From Quercus robur (taxonomy: Eukaryota; Streptophyta; Magnoliopsida; Fagales; Fagaceae), in contig NC_065535.1 in assembly GCF_932294415.1 (NCBI RefSeq), forward strand, positions 92,520,862 to 92,584,861: a DNA stretch of 64,000 nucleotides. Direction: 5' to 3'. How positions within the stretch are numbered: the first letter of the stretch is position 1; each line of letters begins with the position of its first letter. The translations under genes and the position numbers were made by a program. This document shows, piece by piece, positions 46,833 to 57,788 of the stretch. A model generated the notes under the pieces. That model did no database searches, was not told the origin of the DNA, and worked only from the letters and a program-made list of their open reading frames with translations.

Positions 46833-49349
46833 CTAGGCCTTGGCTAGGTGAGAGTCCTCCTTGGTGTTAGTTGCCTTGATTTTGGCACCTTCAGCATCCT
46901 TAGCCTTGGAGACCATGTCCTTGATTGTGAGAGTGTCCTCGGATTGGCTGACTTTGGCTGGTGGTTGAACCTTCTCATCCTTCCCTGCCCTAACCGAAAC
47001 CACAGCATCAAGAGAAGAGTCTTGAATGATGAGAGGCTGCTCAGGAGGAGGCAAGGGAAGGGTAACAGAAGGAGGGGGCTCTACTAGGTCCTCTCAAATA
47101 GCCTCAGGGAAGAAAATGCTCCCAGCACCCCTTAACTTGGAGTCAACAGGAATTCCCGCCCGAGTGAGTGCTTTTGCCCATACCTCGATGCAGTAGTCCC
47201 TGCACACTCCTGCTACTTCCTCTACCAACCGTGCTTTTGTGTCCACCACCCTACGCTTATAGGCTGCGTTCTCCACGGCTTCAGAGGCTTCCCTGGCCAC
47301 CTAAGCTGCATCTTTGACTTTCTGCAACTCAGCCTTGAGATCTAGAACCAGTTGCTTCTGGGTGGCCAGGTCTATTTCAGTCAAGTGGAGCAGCTGGCGT
47401 TGGTCCTCGGCCTGGGTCTGGGCATTCTTTAAGCCAGCCTCAACACTCAAATGTGCCCTATCCACCTCCTTCAGCTTATTGGTCAGCTCCATTTGATCTT
47501 GCTTAAGGGCTCTGAGGGCCTTCTCAACCTCAACACGGGAGTAGGCCTCGGCCTTAACTTCATTATGGGCATTTTGGACCCATTCCTCGGTTACAAAAAC
47601 TTGCTGGGTAACCTACACAAAAGTAGCAAAAGGGTCATAAAAAGAAAAAAAAATGATAATAACTAATAATATAAACGAAGGTACATCAAAACACTTAACT
47701 CAAAAGGGTGTTGGTTAACTTACCATAGCAAGGTCTCTCTTTAATAACATGAAGAGATCAGGCTGCCTTGTGTGCCTAAGAGCCTCCATGTCCCTAGGGA
47801 GGAGAAGAGGCTGCTCTAAGGCCTCGGCAAGAAAGGTGGCATGCCCTTTTCGCGACTCCCAAATTGTAGTGTCCTAGGGAATGAGGGCACCCTCCAGTTC
47901 TAGCCGAGGGCCCAAGTGCGTGGCCCTCGGCGCACCTCAGCCCCACCAAGTTCCTCCCTACTCTCCACGAAGGGAGTCCGTTTATCTTTAGCGTTTTTGA
48001 GCTGCTTGGCCCCCTTTGTAGGAATCACCTCGCCCTCCTCCACCTCCATCACTTTTCTTTTCTTTTTCAAGTCGGGACAAGGGAGCGGTACGACTGTGGT
48101 TACAGGGAAAAGAGGAGGAGGGGGGAGATTGGTAGAAGTTTGGGACTTGGGGGCCTCCTTAGAGGATGACCCTTTGTTTCTCCCAGCAACAAGGTCTTTG
48201 AGGCTTCTCCTTTAATTTAAAGCCATTTATTCTTATTCTTCAGAGCTGGAATCCACCCGAGCAACTATTAATCTCGGAGAATGGGTTGCAGAAAATCTAT
48301 CAAAATCAGCCTTAGAGTCCGAGAGCTCCACTGGCCTTTCTAGCACTTCTCCTTCTTCTTCGAGACGGAATTGGTCAATCTTGGCCTCAAGGGATAGGCG
48401 CGAAGAGGCTGTTTCCTCCCTCGGAGCGACTAATTCTCTGGGAGAACATTGGAGAGGCAACTCAATAAGTGGAAGGTCTCTCTGAGCCAAGAATCCAAGC
48501 ACCGAGACGTCTATGTGAGCTAGTCTAGGGTCGTCGGCTCTTATGGCTTGGCCTATGTCCTAAAATACGCGTGACAGAGGCTCGTAATCCAATATCAGAT
48601 GAACGGCCCGCAGTTGTCTATCTTCGCTTATGAATATTTCAGATCTCAGTAGTTTGTTGAGTCTTGGAACGTTGACAAAGCTGAGTCTCGGAGCGACGTG
48701 AGTTTTATCTGAAAAACATCCAAGAAGGAAATTGTGGTCAGATCAGTGAAAGCTATTATCCAAAGAAGGCAAAGTGCTAAGGGTGAGTAGAAGAAAAACT
48801 AAGAAGGCTAAAGTCCCTACCGAGGGACCTAATCCTAGGGTACTCCACCTGGCTTTCCCGCCCGAACAGGGCAGTGAAGAACATCGTGCCACTCCCCGAA
48901 GGCGATCAGACAATCATCCTTCAAGCCCTTGTTAGACTTAGGAAGGTAGGATATTAATCTAATAGCATCAGACCGGGACTTGAGATAATATCCCGCATTG
49001 GCAAGGGAATGGCACTCGTACATGTGAACGACATCGTGCCATGTGGCCCTAAATTCATCTAATCGTTCAGAGCATCTACGCTCCTTAAGACTCTAAACAG
49101 GTTGGGAGCGCACTGATGGGGGCACAACCTATGGTTGAATAGGTAGTCTCTGGTTATCCTACCCATGGGAAGTGTCATTCCTCCCTCTATGAAGGCAATC
49201 ATTGGAATGACAACTTCACCCTCTTCTCTATTTGTAAGTATCTGGTCTGGAGCACAATATTGTAGGGCTACTCCCTGTGGAATATGGTACTTCGCCCTAA
49301 AACCCTCCATACCAGCCAGAGAATCTACTAGGTGCTTAAACCTACCCAT
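46833..49349 (-). pseudogene. Antisense extra ORF block (aORF) of the Tat-type element
   Basis: Coding-like frames run opposite to pol. The first (49349-49059) begins MGRFKHLVDSLAGMEGFRAK and contains EGGMTLPMGRITRDYLFNHR. It continues in another frame (49023-48835, NAGYYLKSRSDAIRLISYLP) after a frameshift near 49060. This resembles the plant 'putative gypsy-type transposon' family found in Tat antisense ORFs. Downstream come an acidic Ser-rich region (48502-48233), a basic KKKRKV (48067-48050) that looks like a nuclear signal, and a long coiled-coil-like Ala/Glu/Lys stretch (47492-46833). Splice-like borders (for example ATG followed by GTAAG near 47723) suggest the ORF was spliced. Function is unknown. 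Confidence 0.75.
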
Positions 49350-49912
49350 TTAAACAAACTAAGGAAAAGCGAAAGAAGTTTTTTGAAAGAAAGAAGGCCG
49401 AGGAGGTTAGACGAGGAGAAAAAGAAGAGTTTAAAGAAATAGAAACTTACGAGAACGAGTACTTGTGTTAATCTTTGAAACCTTTAAAAAAAAATTCAAA
49501 GATTTCTTAAGGAAAGGGTTTGGGAAGTTTAGTAACTTAGACAGCTTTGTGAGTTTGAATGCTTGATCTCTGAAGAGCTGGAAGACTCGTGAAATGAGGG
49601 GAAAATGATTTCTCTTGAGGCTTTATATAGAAGGCGAAATTAAGTGGGAGTTATCCCGCTCAAAATTCCAAGAAAAAGATCAACCGTTGGATCTGCGCCT
49701 CACCGTTAGATCTAGGGAACAAAGTGCCGCCTAGAGCAATTAATGACGCTTTGCGGGCTCCGAAGTGTCAGTGGCAATTATGGGGTGTGCAAAACGGCAC
49801 TCCCACGTGTGAAAATCAAAGGATCAAGTGGAGTTAACTTTTAAAAAATCAAAACCCCACTTTTCTCCTCGAATGAGAGGGAAAAAACCGGAGTTTTGAG
49901 GGGCTATTATAG

Positions 49913-50691
49913 GGTTAAGGGCTTAAATCATATATTGGGCCTTAGGCTTGGCCGAGAGCATGAGTGATCCGAGGACAAATGAATAGTAGAGGATGGTTTA
50001 GGCTTAGAATCTCATGAGTAAAGAACGAGTGGGAAGGTGGTCTGAGGAGGAATTTCTCCTCGGATATGATAAGTGCAGCTCAAATGTGTATTTCAATAAT
50101 CAGGGTGACCTTTTAGGAAGCTCCAATGATAGGGACGTGCATCATGAACATACGAGAAGGATGTGAACTCAAAAATATCTAAAGAAAAGCTGCTACCACC
50201 GCATTGAATGCTCTGTAGTTAACCCTCTGACCGCATTAATGACGAAGTGATCTCTGAACAGTATTTTTTCAGCCTTACAACCACTCCCAAAGACTTCTGG
50301 AGGAGGCTAATGGGACAAGGATCAATATGAGTAATCAGCTGTACACGTGTAGGGCAAAGATGAAAGAATAGATGTAGTATAAATTAAGGTGGAAACCCCA
50401 AAGGTGAGAGATCGGGAAATTGAGAGAAAACACATTGTAGCAATCAAAATTACATTTGTAACATTCAATTGATTTATATTAGAACTTACCTCCTTGGATC
50501 GTGTCGAGAGTGAATTTATTCAGATCAATCCTTCTTGTTTGTGCTTGATCATCTTTTAAACCCATGCTAGCTGTTATCCAACTTATTTGGACTTAGTTCT
50601 TTAACCTAGTCTCTACAAATTTATTGTACTGGGCTCATTGGGCTAACATCCCTTAACAACTTGGGCTTGGGCTCAAAATCGTGTCCCTACA
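49913..50691 (+). repeat. 3' LTR of the gypsy element
   Basis: Begins GGTTAAGGGCTTAAATCATA, with the terminal TG apparently mutated, and ends CGTGTCCCTACA. It aligns with 40780-41560 end to end. Confidence 0.9.
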
Positions 50692-50768
50692 AACTTAAAT
50701 ATATGACATTTTAAGAAAATAAAATAATTAAAAATGTGATATTTTAAGAAAATAATAATAAAATTAAT

Positions 50769-50841
50769 GGAGATATAAGGTAATGATCCTCATTCTTTGT
50801 GTAAGTTGTACAACATATTCTATCATTTGAGCTACATCCCC
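50769..50841 (-). repeat. tRNA-Ala-like repeat head
   Basis: Minus-strand GGGGATGTAGCTCAAATGAT followed by GGATCATTACC. It is the copy-A partner of 59102-59174 in copy B. Confidence 0.6.
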
Positions 50842-51546
50842 TTTTAATATAAAAATATTAACTTTTGTCCATTGTAATTATAAGTTGTTTAGTATTTCAA
50901 TCTTGTAAAGGTTGATAATAATAATAATCATCATCATCATCATCTTTTTCTTCTTCTTGTGAGAGGATGTAATAATAAATATCATTTGAATGGTCAATGG
51001 AATAAATTTTAGTAATTTTTACTACGATTCATAATTAATCTAACATATGTTTGGTACATCTTATTTTTTCAGCCTTTTTGTAATTGGGTTGTTTAAAAAT
51101 GTTGTATCTAGAAAAAGTGAACTTTATAAAAAGTTATATTTTGAAAAAGTGTGGTTTCAAAATATGATGCCAAACAAGTAATATATATATATATATTTTT
51201 TAAAGCAACATGACTACTACAAAGGATGTTATTACCATTAGGTTACTACTAAAACCCTTAAATAGGCACTATGTATTATAGAAGTTTCTATCTTTGCCCT
51301 TTTTTTTCGACTTGAGTGATTGCCTTTTACAAATGGAGTGTAATAAAAGTTCCAAAAATATATATATATATATATATATATCCAAAGTTCCAAACAATGG
51401 GGCTTTGGTTCTTTAGTTGTTTTTGTTGTCTTAAGGCTACTTGTTATGTCATTATACTGAGTGGCAAGTATTCTTTATATGTGATGAGGATAATTTGTTA
51501 TATCGTTGGCTATTCTATTTTATGGGCAATTTTCTTTTCGTATTTT

Positions 51547-52907
51547 CCCATCAATAATTATCAAAGTTATACATGCATCATCCAGTGGGTATTGGACTCG
51601 TGCTCACGCACCTCATACTTATTTTTCGGGAAACACCAATTGAGCTATGTAACCTTTTAATGGCCAGGTTTGGGTGATAAAGGTTTCCCCACTCCCTTTC
51701 TCTTATCCACCCCACCCTTAAAGATTGGTTTATGGTTTGTGAGTAATTTTCTTTGTCTTTTGCCTTTTATAATTATCAAAGTTTACTAGTCTTTCTGATG
51801 ATGACATTTGTCAGCAGTTTAAAATTTTTTCAGGCTGCTATAGTTACTCTATGTAGATGGTACTTTTATTGGTGGAATAGAAATTCTTGGGACAATGCAA
51901 TCATGCGGGAAACTAGTGTTTATTAGTACCGGCTCAACACATTTTGTGGTCTAAGACAAAATTTAGAGTGAGGCATTTTACGTAGAGTTATTAGTTTTCT
52001 TTCCAATATTCCCATCAATAATTATCAAAGTTATACATGCACCATCCGGTGGGTATTGGACTTGTGGTCACGCACCTCATACTTATTTTTGGAGAAATAC
52101 CATTTGAGCCATATACCCTATTAATGGCCAGGTTTGGGTGATAAAGGTTTCCCCCACTCCCTTTCTCTTATCCACCCCACCCTAAAAGATTGGTTTATGG
52201 TTTGTGGCCCTTGTGGGTAATTTTCTTTGTCTTTTTCCTTTTATAATTATCAAAGTTTACTAGTCTTTCTGATGATGACATTTGTCAGCAGTTTAAAATT
52301 TTTTCAGGCTGCTGTAGTTACTCTATGTAGATGGTACTTTTATTAGTGGCATAGAAATTCTTGGGACAATGCAATTATGTGAGAAAACAGTGTTCATTAG
52401 TACCGGCTCAACACAATTTGAGTATGTTTGGATACAATTTATTTTTGCTGAAATTAAAAACTGAAAACACTGTAGTAAAATAATTTTTAAATATATAAAA
52501 AAGTATTGTTAACTCTTTTTTTTACTGTTCATATGCCTTGGTGCATTATTTATAAAACAGCCACTGATCTTAAAAAAAAAAAAGAAAAAAAAAAGGCAAC
52601 CGTGGGTTTGGAAACGCGGATCCAAACCCACACAAAGGTTTCCCCATTCCCTTTCTCCTATACACCCCACTCTTAAAGATTGGTTTATGGTTTGTGGGAA
52701 ATTTTCTTTGTCTTTTGCCTTTTATAATTATCAAAGTTTACTAGTCTCTCTGATGATGACATTTGTCAGAAGTTTAAAATTTTTTCAGGCTGCTCTAGTT
52801 ACCCTAGGTAGATGGTACTTTTATTGGTGGCATAGAAATTCTTGGGACAATGCAATCATGCAGGAAACTAGTGTTTATTAGTACCGGCTCAACACATTTT
52901 GTGGCCT
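51547..52907 (+). repeat. Local triplication inside copy A
   Basis: A segment running from CATCAATAATTATCAAAGTT through TGGCCAGGTTTGGGTGATAA to ATTAGTACCGGCTCAACACA occurs with a period of about 464 bp (51551 and 52015). A third, 5'-shortened copy starts near 52630. Copy B has it once (60183-60572). Between the second and third copies lies a MITE-like insert (52432-52625) with TGTTTGGATAC and GGATCCAAACCC ends. Confidence 0.8.
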
Positions 52908-53276
52908 AAGACAAAATTTAAAGTGAGGCATTTTACATAGAGTTATTAGTTTTCTTTCCAATATTCCAATGATGGTACTATTGTTGAACACTTCTTTGTA
53001 AAAAGTCATCAATTTGATATATATATATATATATATTAACAAATTTAGTCTCAATTGAATTGGTTTCTTTGTATTAATATTACTATAATCATGCCAAAAT
53101 TTTGCAATATTAACCATGTTATTGGCATGTTATGTCTTTCATGCAAAATATGGCAACATTTTTTATGACGGATTTTCATATGCACAGAGTATTTTAAATT
53201 TAAAATAAAATTTTCAAAAACTTGTAAATTCCAAACGATGTCATTCTTACTAAATTCAGCTTATTCTTTTCTTACC

Positions 53277-53470
53277 TCGCTCGATTAGATGACCAAAAGG
53301 CACAATTGATTTTCATCGCTTCTTAAAGCTTCAATAACCACTTCAGAATCTCCCTCAATAATAATGGAGGGCAAACCAATTTCATGAGCAAGAATGAGTT
53401 TTAACAGCAGCTATTGTTTCCACATTAGCTACCAAAAGGGGGAGAGCAATTTCTTCAAAAATTGAAACTA
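53277..53470 (-). pseudogene. RNase H-like (RVT_3) fragment
   Basis: Read on the minus strand it gives VANVETIAAVK, then, after a one-base shift and stop, HEIGLPSIIIEGDSEVVIEA. This is the core of the plant RNase H-like domain found at the ends of LINE ORFs and in related genes. About 190 bases remain. The same relic lies at 60950-61125, so it predates the segmental duplication. Confidence 0.65.
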
Positions 53471-53798
53471 AGGAAAATCCCATGATTTTTATGTAAAGAC
53501 AAGTTTCTTTTAAAAATAATTTGCTTGTTCAAAAGATTTTTTATTCGAAATTTCCCGTCAACTTTTGTTAAAAATTTTTGAAAAAAATCTAGAAAATATT
53601 TTTCGATCATTAATTAATTTATTTTTTAATTTAAAATTTTGAAGAAAAATTAAAAAAAAATTGAAAAATTAACCATAACATATAACAAAAGTTGATGAAA
53701 AAGCCTTAATTGAATAAACTTGAAAGTTAAAGGATTGAAATGAATGAAAACAAAGTTAAAGGACTTAAATGAATTTTGGAGTTGTCTCCTTAAACACA

Positions 53799-54246
53799 GG
53801 ACAAAATGGGCTTCTGCCCTTTTCCACAAAACTAATTAGCCTTTTGCCCTTCTTCCCAAACTAAATAGGGAAATGCCCCTCTTTTAAAACTCGACTTTTT
53901 CAAAATCGAGTTAAACCCTATAGTGACGTTTTTAAGGACCTATAGTGACGTTTTTAAGGACCTATAGTGGCGTTTCGTAACTTGATATCCATAAAATCGA
54001 GTTATAGGCAATTTTATTGCCTATAACTCGATTTTGTGAATATCAAGTTATAAAACGTCACTATAGGTTCTTAAAACGTCACTATAGGTCCTTAAAAACG
54101 TCACTATAGGGCTTTAGAATTTTTTTTTTTTTAACTCGATTTTGAGAAAGTCGAGTTTCAAAAGAAGGGCATTTCCCTATTTAGTTTGGGAAGAAGGGCA
54201 AAAGGCTAATTAGTTTTGTGGAAAAGGGCAAAAGCCCATTTTGTCC
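53799..54246. mobile_element. Foldback element, near-perfect ~210-bp arms
   Basis: The left arm starts GGACAAAATGGGCTTCTGCC and the right arm ends GGGCAAAAGCCCATTTTGTCC. The arms match almost throughout and meet at GAGTTATAGGCAA-TTTTA-TTGCCTATAACTC near 54013. Direct repeats CTTAAACACA flank it at 53789-53798 and 54247-54256. Copy B has the single uninterrupted site (TCTCCTTAAACACATCACC near 61530). It is 448 bp with no ORF. The arms contain repeated CTATAGTGACGTTTTTAAGG words. Confidence 0.9.
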
Positions 54247-54861
54247 CTTAAACACAACACCATCAAAATTTACCTTAAAATATGAGGATGGTGGTGGAGA
54301 CCATTAGAATCAAGGATAGTTGAGAGAAATGGGCAGAACTGGCTTGATTATGATAGCTTAGTAAAAATCAATTATATTAGAGCTTGAAGTTGTTTGTTAA
54401 TTTTGTTATAGAATTAAAGTATACCCGAACTATCGAGGTTGGTTTCCCCTTGATCGATTCCAAATTTCCAAATAAGATTGCTTGAGGTCAGTCGGTTTGG
54501 GACTGTGCAATAAAAGCAAATCGATTAAGAGCATTGCATTGGGTTGAGTCGTATCTCAAATCCATTGATCAAACCCTCACCACTCATCATATTTAAACAC
54601 CAAAGCCTAAGATCTAAATAACAAAATCCAATATCTAAAACACCAAAACCCTAGATATATTCACAAAACACATAACCAATGAAACCCACATCCACGTCAA
54701 ATATACCTTGTCGGATTTGCTTTAACTTTCTCTCTGACAACCTAGATTAGCGGTATGTGAAAGCAAAAGAGAGAGAAACATTGGTGAAAATTTCAGATGG
54801 GTTAGGGTTTTGCGGATCGACCACAAAGAGAGGGTGAAGAGAAAGTTGAGAGCTCATTTTC

Positions 54862-54885
<24 letters not shown>

Positions 54886-54897
<12 letters not shown>

Positions 54898-55601
54898 CCC
54901 TCATTTTCATTATAAAGGTCATCGTGCTTTAAAAAAAAAGAGATTTTGAATTGCATGGTTTTGTGTATGAATAAACCAGGGTGACTGAGTGTTTGTAGGT
55001 TTTTGTAAAAAAACAAAGATACAAGGTATCAATCCTCGTTCCTTGTGTAAGCCTTCACATGCTCTACCATTTAAGCTATATCCCCTTTTAATTAATTAAT
55101 ATATATATTTATATATATATATATATATTTATATAAACCTCATTTTCATTACAAAGGTCATTGTGCTTAAAAAAACAAGGGAGATTCTGAATGGTGTGGT
55201 TTTGTTTATGAATGAAGCAGGGTGAGTAAGTGTTTACAGGTTTTTGTAAAAAATGGAGATGCAAGATATCAATCCTCGTTCCTTGGGTAAGTCTTCCCAT
55301 GCTCTACCATTTAAGCTACATCCCTTTTTAATTAATTAATTAATTAATTAATTAATATATATATATATATATATATTGACCCTCATATTCATTATAAAGG
55401 TCATTGTGTTTAAAAAAATAATAATAATAAAAGGTCATCGTGCTTAAAAAAGAGGGTGATTTTGAATAGTGTGGTTTTGTGTATGAATGAAGTAGGGTGA
55501 GTGAGTGTTTTTAGGTTTTTGTAAAAAAATGGAGATGCAAGATATCAATCCTCGTTCCTTGGGTAAGCCTTCCCATACGCTACCATTTGAGCTACATCCC
55601 A

Positions 55602-55637
<36 letters not shown>

Positions 55638-55870
55638 ACCCTCATTTTCATTATAAAAAGTCATCGTGCTGAAAAAAAAATAGTAATAAAAAGTCATCAT
55701 GCTAAAAAAAAAAGGGAGATTTTGAATAGTATGGTTTTGTGTATGAATGAAGTAGGATAAGTGAGTGTTTGTAGGTTTTTGTAAAAAATTGGATATTCAA
55801 GGTATCAATCCTCGTCCCTTGGCTAAGCTTCCCCATGCTCTACCATTTGGGCTACATCCCCATTTAATTT
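54886..55870 (-). repeat. Tandem array of tRNA-Ala-headed units, ~240-258 bp
   Basis: Four consecutive units start near 54893, 55137, 55378 and 55634. Each has AACCCTCATTTTCATTATAAA, a GGTCATCGTGCTTAAAA block, TGGTTTTGTGTATGAATGAA, GTAGGTTTTTGTAAAAAA, the tRNA-Ala-like head in minus orientation, and an AT or ATTA microsatellite. Read on the minus strand, the unit is tRNA head, unique body, AT tail, which is SINE architecture. Copy B has only two full units (61690-62165). Confidence 0.72.
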
Positions 55871-55879
55871 AATTAATTA

Positions 55880-56271
55880 ATATATATAATTTAACCCTCA
55901 TTTTTCATTATAAAGGTTGTTGTGCTTAAAAGTTAAAACTCTAACTAAATTATTTAATTATAAACATATTTAGCCATGTTTTTAACGAAGATATGTTACA
56001 AAACTCTAACTAAACTAATCTTATGTGAGTAAAGTGTTAAATTTTAAATCAGATGTAAGCAACTAAAATTTCGACTAGACCACGGTAGTTAAATTGTAAT
56101 TTGCCAAAAATAATAATAATAATAATAATAAAAGGTCATAGTGCTTACAGCAACAACAACAACAACAACAAAAAAACTCTTCCTTCCACGCTCCCATGAG
56201 TGGGCTCTATTTGAGCCCTTTAAAAATAAAACAAACCCCACCATTTCCTTATCATTTTCAATTTTCCCTAA
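55880..56271 (+). pseudogene. Separase promoter duplicate at the copy A/B junction
   Basis: Collinear with 62410-62757: AACCCTCATTTTTCATTATA, AAGTTAAAACTCTAACTAAA, ACTCTTCCTTCCACGCT, GGGCTCTATT and TTTCAATTTTCCC. It stops within the leader, about 45 bases before the separase ATG would appear, and is fused there to the start of copy B. The E2F-like ATTCGCGC of the real promoter reads ATTTGAGC here. Confidence 0.8.
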
Positions 56272-56423
56272 GGGTGAGCAGTGGTGGCAAGGATAGTTCC
56301 TACGTATTAAAGAAATTGTTTGCTAACTTAATCATAAGAGAGTCACAGCATAACCCCAAGTGGCATCTAGTTTATTTATTTATTTATTTCCTATAGGTAT
56401 TTGTGAACCAGGTGGTATCGATT

Positions 56424-57046
56424 AGGAGTGATATTGGGTCAGGTCGGGTTTACCGTGACCTGAAACTTGACCCAACTCGAAAAATCAAGTTTGAAAATTG
56501 GGTCGTTTTTTTGGGTCTCGGGTCGAGTCTCGAGTTGAACTTGTGGGCAAGCGAATTTGTTCGTTGAACCCTTGGTCTGATCCGTTGAGCCTACTCTTCT
56601 CTTATTAACTCTAAGTCTTATTTACAGCCTTTTGTTCTTGTCAAATGGCTACCAACAACGGGTCCCACCCCACTACTATCTCAATCCACTCAATTCCTCT
56701 CTCCTCCATAAAAGACTCCTTAGTGTTCACACTCTTTCTCACCCACTTACTCTCTTCTTCCTTTTTTCTTTTTTATTTTTTTTGAAAAGCTCACCCACTT
56801 ACTCTCACTGACAATACAAACAATCCCAGAAATACAGAAAGCAAAATTAAAACCACTCTCTCTTACTTTCTCACATGCTCTGTTTCTCTCAGAACCAGAG
56901 TCTAGAACCAGAGCATGGAGTGCCTAGCTTTCTCTTGCCTCTTCTTGTTCATTTCTCTCCTCGCATTCGCAGGTAAAATCACAAGCCTGAGGCTTTCTCA
57001 TTTTCCATTTTTTGTTTTGCTAAAAGTATTTGACCAACAAAGAGTG

Positions 57047-57093
<47 letters not shown>

Positions 57094-57238
57094 GGGTTCA
57101 AAAGTAGGATATATATATGACTCGACACCGACCCAAATCCGAAATTAAGAATCGAAACCCGACCCAAATATTCTTAGACCCACCCAAAACCTGTTGGGTC
57201 GGGTTGGTCGGGTGGATCGGGTCCATTGCTTCGTCTTG
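56424..57238 (+). mobile_element. 815-bp insertion with captured promoter and signal-peptide exon
   Basis: Copy A shows the empty sequence (GGTGGTATCAATCCTC). In copy B the insert starts TAGGAGTGATATTGGGTCAG and ends near TTGCTTCGTCTTG, with TCGAT on both sides. Both ends are rich in GGGTCGGG/CCCGACCC words like the hAT-type elements elsewhere in this window, but clear inverted termini were not found. The interior carries gene-like sequence (next entry) and a T40 run at 57050-57089. Confidence 0.6.
56915..56972 (+). pseudogene. Orphan first exon with signal peptide
   Basis: ATG at 56915 opens MECLAFSCLFLFISLLAFA, a textbook secretion signal, then meets a donor CAG/GTAAAA at 56972. Upstream are CCATAAAAG (about 56707) and a pyrimidine-rich leader, so promoter, leader and first exon seem to have been carried together. 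No second exon follows before the insert ends, so this is probably a captured gene fragment. The parent gene is not recognised. Confidence 0.45.
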
Positions 57239-57460
57239 TCGATCCTCCTTTCTTTCTTTTTTTTTTTTGGCTGAATTGGTGGTATCAATCATCTTTCCTT
57301 GTATAACTTGGACTACATGTTCTACTATATGTGCTACATCTCCTTTTAATTTGATTAAAATATAAATATATAGTTTTTATAATTTAACAAGTACTACAGG
57401 CAAAGAAATTTTAACAATAGTTTTCATAATAAACGTTATAGTGCTTAAAAACAAAATAAA

Positions 57461-57612
57461 AAAACTCTAGCTTCCAAGTTATAGTGCTTAAAAACAAAGT
57501 TTGAAAACCCCCACGAGCGAGTATTTGTACCCTTAAAAACACAAGCTAACCCATGGTTTCATTCTCATTTCCATACCCCTTTCCTTTCCTTCCATTACAA
57601 CAATGTCCTAAT
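57461..57612 (+). pseudogene. Degenerate copy of the separase 5' leader/promoter
   Basis: Copy-B partner of 39781-39925, with the same AGTTTGAAAACCCCCACGAG, CTTAAAAACACAAGCTAACC and ATTACAACAATGTCCTAATC. The E2F-like site is lost here too (TATTTGTACC). Confidence 0.75.
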
Positions 57613-57714
57613 CTTTTTTCCTGCTCATTTTCTTGCTAAATAATTTTAAAATATGGAATTTTAAGAAAATAAAATAAAATAATTTAAAATATGATATTTA
57701 AAGAAAAAATTAAT

Positions 57715-57788
57715 GGAGATGCAAGGTATCGATCCTCGTTCCTTGTGTAAGCTGTAGTCACACGCTCTACCATTTGAGCTACATCCCC
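57715..57788 (-). repeat. tRNA-Ala-like repeat head (best preserved)
   Basis: Minus strand starts GGGGATGTAGCTCAAATGGT, continues AGAGCGTGTGA, and closes with GGATCGATACC and TTGCATCTCC. The D-arm (GCTC/GAGC) and acceptor pairing are intact, but the anticodon stem-loop is not that of tRNA-Ala. Confidence 0.7.

Larger units (their letters stand above)
40780..50691 (+). mobile_element. Decayed Tat-lineage Ty3/gypsy LTR retrotransposon
   Basis: Two LTRs (40780-41560 and about 49913-50691) enclose gag-protease, reverse transcriptase, RNase H and a truncated integrase on the plus strand, then an antisense extra ORF block. The primer site after the 5' LTR (TTGACGTCGTCTGTGGG) looks like a decayed tRNA-Asp site. 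A purine-rich stretch ending TTTTGAGGGGCTATTATAG precedes the 3' LTR. No 5-bp target duplication is seen, and comparison with copy B shows about 25 target bases missing. The antisense ORF and pol order place it with Tat elements. Many in-frame stops make it non-autonomous. Confidence 0.9.
38907..56271 (+). repeat. Large segmental duplication, copy A
   Basis: Begins at AAGGGTGTGCGATAGTGGCA and ends at the partial separase leader TTCAATTTTCCCTAA. It is collinear with copy B (56272-62757): the promoter-like piece at 39.8 kb pairs with 57.5 kb, the spacer at 40.0-40.78 kb with 57.6-58.99 kb, 50.7-51.6 kb with 59.0-60.3 kb, 52.7-53.8 kb with 60.4-61.55 kb, and 55.88-56.27 kb with 62.41-62.76 kb. 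Copy A gained the 9.9-kb gypsy element, a foldback element and extra local tandem copies. Confidence 0.85.

Noticed and set aside
47916..48215. 99-codon plus-strand frame in the gypsy element
   Set aside because: Shadow of the antisense ORF block.
54886..55870. CRISPR-like array, because of regular repeats
   Set aside because: Units are long (240-258 bp) and homologous throughout, with no unique spacers, and the DNA is plant nuclear.
55880..56271. A second working separase gene
   Set aside because: The duplicate stops in the leader before the ATG, and no separase coding sequence follows it.
57715..57788. Functional tRNA-Ala gene
   Set aside because: Acceptor and D-arm look right, but the anticodon stem-loop does not fold normally and every related copy is similarly degenerate.
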